Assembly: GCA_000695325.1 (NCBI GenBank)
Contig: AVPN01000302.1
Location: 6,608 to 50,298, forward strand
Reading direction: 5' to 3'
Length of the DNA: 43,691 bases
Source of the DNA: Pleurobrachia bachei
Taxonomy: Eukaryota; Ctenophora; Tentaculata; Cydippida; Pleurobrachiidae
The position numbers were made by a program, and so were the translations under genes. How positions within the stretch are numbered: position 1 is the stretch's first letter; each line of letters starts with the position of its first letter. The notes under the pieces were generated by a model, which was not told the DNA's origin, made no database searches, and saw only the letters and a program-made list of their open reading frames with translations. Positions 41,438-43,691 of the stretch are shown one piece after another.

Positions 41438-43020
41438 ATGATGCTACTCCAAACCAATAACTGTCCGTGTGGCGCGAAGAACTTAACAGACCTGGTGGAA
41501 ATAAGGTGTAGCTCATGTTTACAGAACTATCACGCATACTGTGTTTCCCTGCGTGGTCTGACCACCACAGTGGTTGAGCGTATCGAGAAGTGGATCTGTC
41601 CCCGGTGCTTTCACGCCCCCTGGATGGATGATACGGATGATGAAACTGGTTCGAGCAAACGGCTGACGAACCCGTAACTAAACGAAGGAAAGTAGAAAAT
41701 GATGCAGCACGAAACGTTACAACCATCGATTGCCTTCCTGATGGTATTCTCCTAGAAATCATGAAGAAATCACATGATGATATTAAGGATAATAATGATC
41801 GTTGGATTGCTGATGGTTTCATGTGTATGATTGGCAGGTCGTTGCATATGGATGTCGGTGAAATTGATCCCAATGGGAATAGGAATCCGGCGGATGAGTG
41901 GAGTCCAATGGTCAGTGAAAAATTTGCAGTCAAGTAGCAAGCTTTTAGAGCTGTTTTTCAACTTTCAGATACCTACAGTGGTAGTTTAAACCCTTTCTTT
42001 TTAGGACTCTTACGTTTTAATATCTTCACATGTTCATCGCTGAGAAAAATCGAATTTGGATCCTGTTTCGAGAGTGTATTACAGGTAGACTTCCCAGAAA
42101 GTAGATCAATGAATATACCTTATCTGAAGTTCCTGTTTGAGAGTCCACCGCCGAATAATATAGAAGTTCTTAAGTTTAATGCAATTAATCCGGAACCAGA
42201 TGACGAACTCCTTGAGATGGTTGTGTCTAAACTAAATTTGAAGAAGCTTGATTTGAGATGGACACAAACGGACAATCTATCGGGAGAATTTCTTCTTCAA
42301 TTAGAGAACAGGAGTTTGACGCATCTGGGCATACGATATGTTCCCAAGATCACTGATATTCTTATCAAGTTTCAAGACACGCTAACAAAATTTAAAACCG
42401 ATTACGTTCACATAGAGGAGCGTGATGACATTCAATTGACTTCGTTGAAAAAATTAGAATGTAGCTCCGTATGCTGGTATCAAAATACTAAAACTGGAAG
42501 GAACCTAAGTCGTGACAAAAACCTTTTGGAGATTTTTTTGCGAAAAGCACAAAATCTCGAGAGTGTAACAATGCAGTGGGGTGAGATGATCGATGAGACT
42601 AAATGGGAAAAAGAACGTTTTATTTGCCCACTGATAGTTTATTACGGTTGGAATCAAGTCGTGACATTTTTGAATTTTGTGGAACGGGAACTGTATAGTA
42701 TGTTAAATACAATATTCAGTCTACTTGAATTCAAGGCGCCTTATCTCGAGTTCGGAGTTCTAGCCGGTTTAAAAGGTTTGGAAACTCTTTTGGCGAACAA
42801 TCTTAAACTGACGAGCGAAGAAAAGAGCAATGGGTGCAGGATTGATTTTAAGTCTATAGCTAAGATCACCTCTCTCACTAGACTGTCTCTAAACGGGACA
42901 GGTATTACAGAAGAAGATTGCCTGTTTTTAATGGACAACCTAGAGAATCTCAAGAGTTTTTGGTCGGAAAAGTGCATGCTTATTAGTGAGGATTTTAAGA
43001 AGAATTACAGGCAATTGTAG
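41438..43020 (+). pseudogene. PHD-finger / F-box-like / leucine-rich protein gene with a frame break
   Basis: The first exon encodes a C4HC3 PHD finger (CPCG, CSSC, YHAYC, CPRC). Near 41650 the frame must shift by one to continue into an open stretch with KRRKVEN and TIDCLPDGILLEIM, which resembles the start of an F-box. A donor at about 41857 (GTGAAA) joins in phase to the exon 42005-43020, which carries irregular leucine-rich repeats (LKKLDLR, LTHLGIRYVPKIT, LTRLSLNGTGITEEDC). PHD, F-box and LRR together recall the C-terminal half of KDM2 demethylases, but sequence likeness is weak and no JmjC or CXXC domain is here. One frame break could be an assembly error, so the gene may be live. Confidence 0.55.
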
Positions 43021-43025
43021 TCCAT

Positions 43026-43222
43026 GGAAAATGACTAAGGCGGTTTGTTATGCACGTTACCGGTATTTTCAGGGGTCTAGCAAACAGGAAACGGGAGATA
43101 CAACCGATTCCAACTATACACGGTGTGCGGCTGGGTTGGTTTTAGATGTTGGAAGACATTAGTCGGATCAAATTTGCAAAAATTGTGCGGCGGGACTCCT
43201 TGAATCGCCTTAGTAATTTTCC
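43026..43222. mobile_element. Short inverted-repeat element (197 bp)
   Basis: The ends GGAAAATGACTAAGGCG and CGCCTTAGTAATTTTCC are inverted with one mismatch. Its interior (GCAAACAGGAAACGGGAGAT …) and right end also occur in the first intron of both LamG sets (about 26836-26993 and 27898-28055). Family unknown. Confidence 0.6.
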
Positions 43223-43511
43223 AACTTTTTATAGTTGATGTAGAAGACGTGTATAGACTATAGTTGTACAGTTGGAATGCAATTGTTGAGTTTATGATTT
43301 AATTATTGGTCCCAGTAACATAAAGTACAATAGATATCACCTTTCATTTATTTTGTTATTTTGTTATTCGGTTTTCGCCGAAATGAAATTTATTCTCTTC
43401 TCCGCTCCAACCCCTCCGCTTTCTCGATTTTGAAATGACAAACAAGACATTACATAACAATCCACTCTGCTGGTAGGTGATATGATCCACTGAGGAGAAG
43501 TTTGGAAACAA

Positions 43512-43526
43512 AATGACAAGCGCCGG
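43512..43526 (+). CDS. Possible first coding exon of a further gene
   Basis: ATGACAAGCGCCG is followed by GTAAGA, a good donor; it would encode MTSAG. Nothing downstream in the window confirms it. Confidence 0.15.
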
Positions 43527-43545
43527 TAAGACCCATATCTACTGT

Positions 43546-43691
43546 ATAGTACTGTCTCGTGTTACTGTACTGTACTGTCTCGTGTTGTTGTACTGTGTCG
43601 TGTTGCTGTACTGTACTGTCTCGTGTTGCTGTACTGTACTATCTTGTGTTACTGTACTGTACTGTACTGTCTCATGTTGCTGTACTGTACT
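43546..43691. repeat. TACTG/TCTCGTGTTGC minisatellite, continues past the window
   Basis: Irregular units of the kind GTACTGTACTGTCTCGTGTT, about 28 bp, repeat with variation to the last base. Confidence 0.9.

Overview
The window is animal nuclear DNA: spliced genes with short GT-AG introns, genes nested in introns, many small DNA transposons, microsatellites and one short N gap (31268-31280). Recognisable genes (SNRPG, ALG5, INTS10, serine palmitoyltransferase small subunit, a Kv-type channel, an RRM-MYND-Tudor gene of the piRNA-pathway type, a multi-LamG protein) point to a metazoan. Protein divergence from the human proteins I remember, and a T1-containing Kv gene beside a piRNA-type Tudor gene, suggest an early-branching lineage. 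A ctenophore would fit, but this is a weak inference and I did not identify the species.

Layout. 1-10.96 kb: a giant Ser/Lys/Asp-rich protein with two calponin-homology-like domains and a run of 13 near-identical 108-bp repeats; its last exons are spread over 8.47-10.96 kb and partly duplicated. 8.6-16.2 kb: a mosaic of duplicated blocks and DNA transposons (an 844-bp hAT-like element holding two tRNA-like sequences, TA-flanked elements, a TTAA-flanked foldback). 14.8-18.1 kb: ALG5 on the minus strand, complete plus an extra copy of exons 2-4. 18.3-21.1 kb: RRM-MYND-Tudor gene and a truncated copy (minus). 22.0-23.2 kb: chromodomain protein with a C-terminal membrane anchor. 23.5-25.5 kb: two copies of a MazG-like nucleotide pyrophosphatase gene, each followed by a long perfect hairpin. 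26.1-28.4 kb: LamG-domain gene (minus). 28.57-36.6 kb: INTS10 (plus), whose introns hold a composite hAT-like element with a LINE fragment and, on the opposite strand, an entire Kv-type channel gene. 36.6-38.6 kb: second copy of the INTS10 last exon, and the ssSPT gene. 39.7-41.0 kb: SNRPG twice. 41.4-43.0 kb: PHD plus LRR (F-box-like) gene. The window ends in a TACTG-rich minisatellite.

Main result. Almost every gene block is present twice in direct tandem with few differences, including introns and flanks. At 9.5-16.2 kb the ends of two TA-flanked transposons are scattered, yet end subtype and flanking sequence pair them unambiguously as 9577 with 12987 and 12014 with 16168. The order is what one expects if two haplotypes, each with one private insertion, were woven into one sequence. 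I therefore read many of the tandem copies as probable allelic copies, not true duplications; reads would decide this.

The most unusual biology is the Kv-type channel: canonical T1 and TVGYGD filter, but a charge-poor S4 and about 140 residues between S5 and the pore helix (about 12 in Shaker), in a gene inside an INTS10 intron whose stop codon overlaps an INTS10 exon on the other strand.
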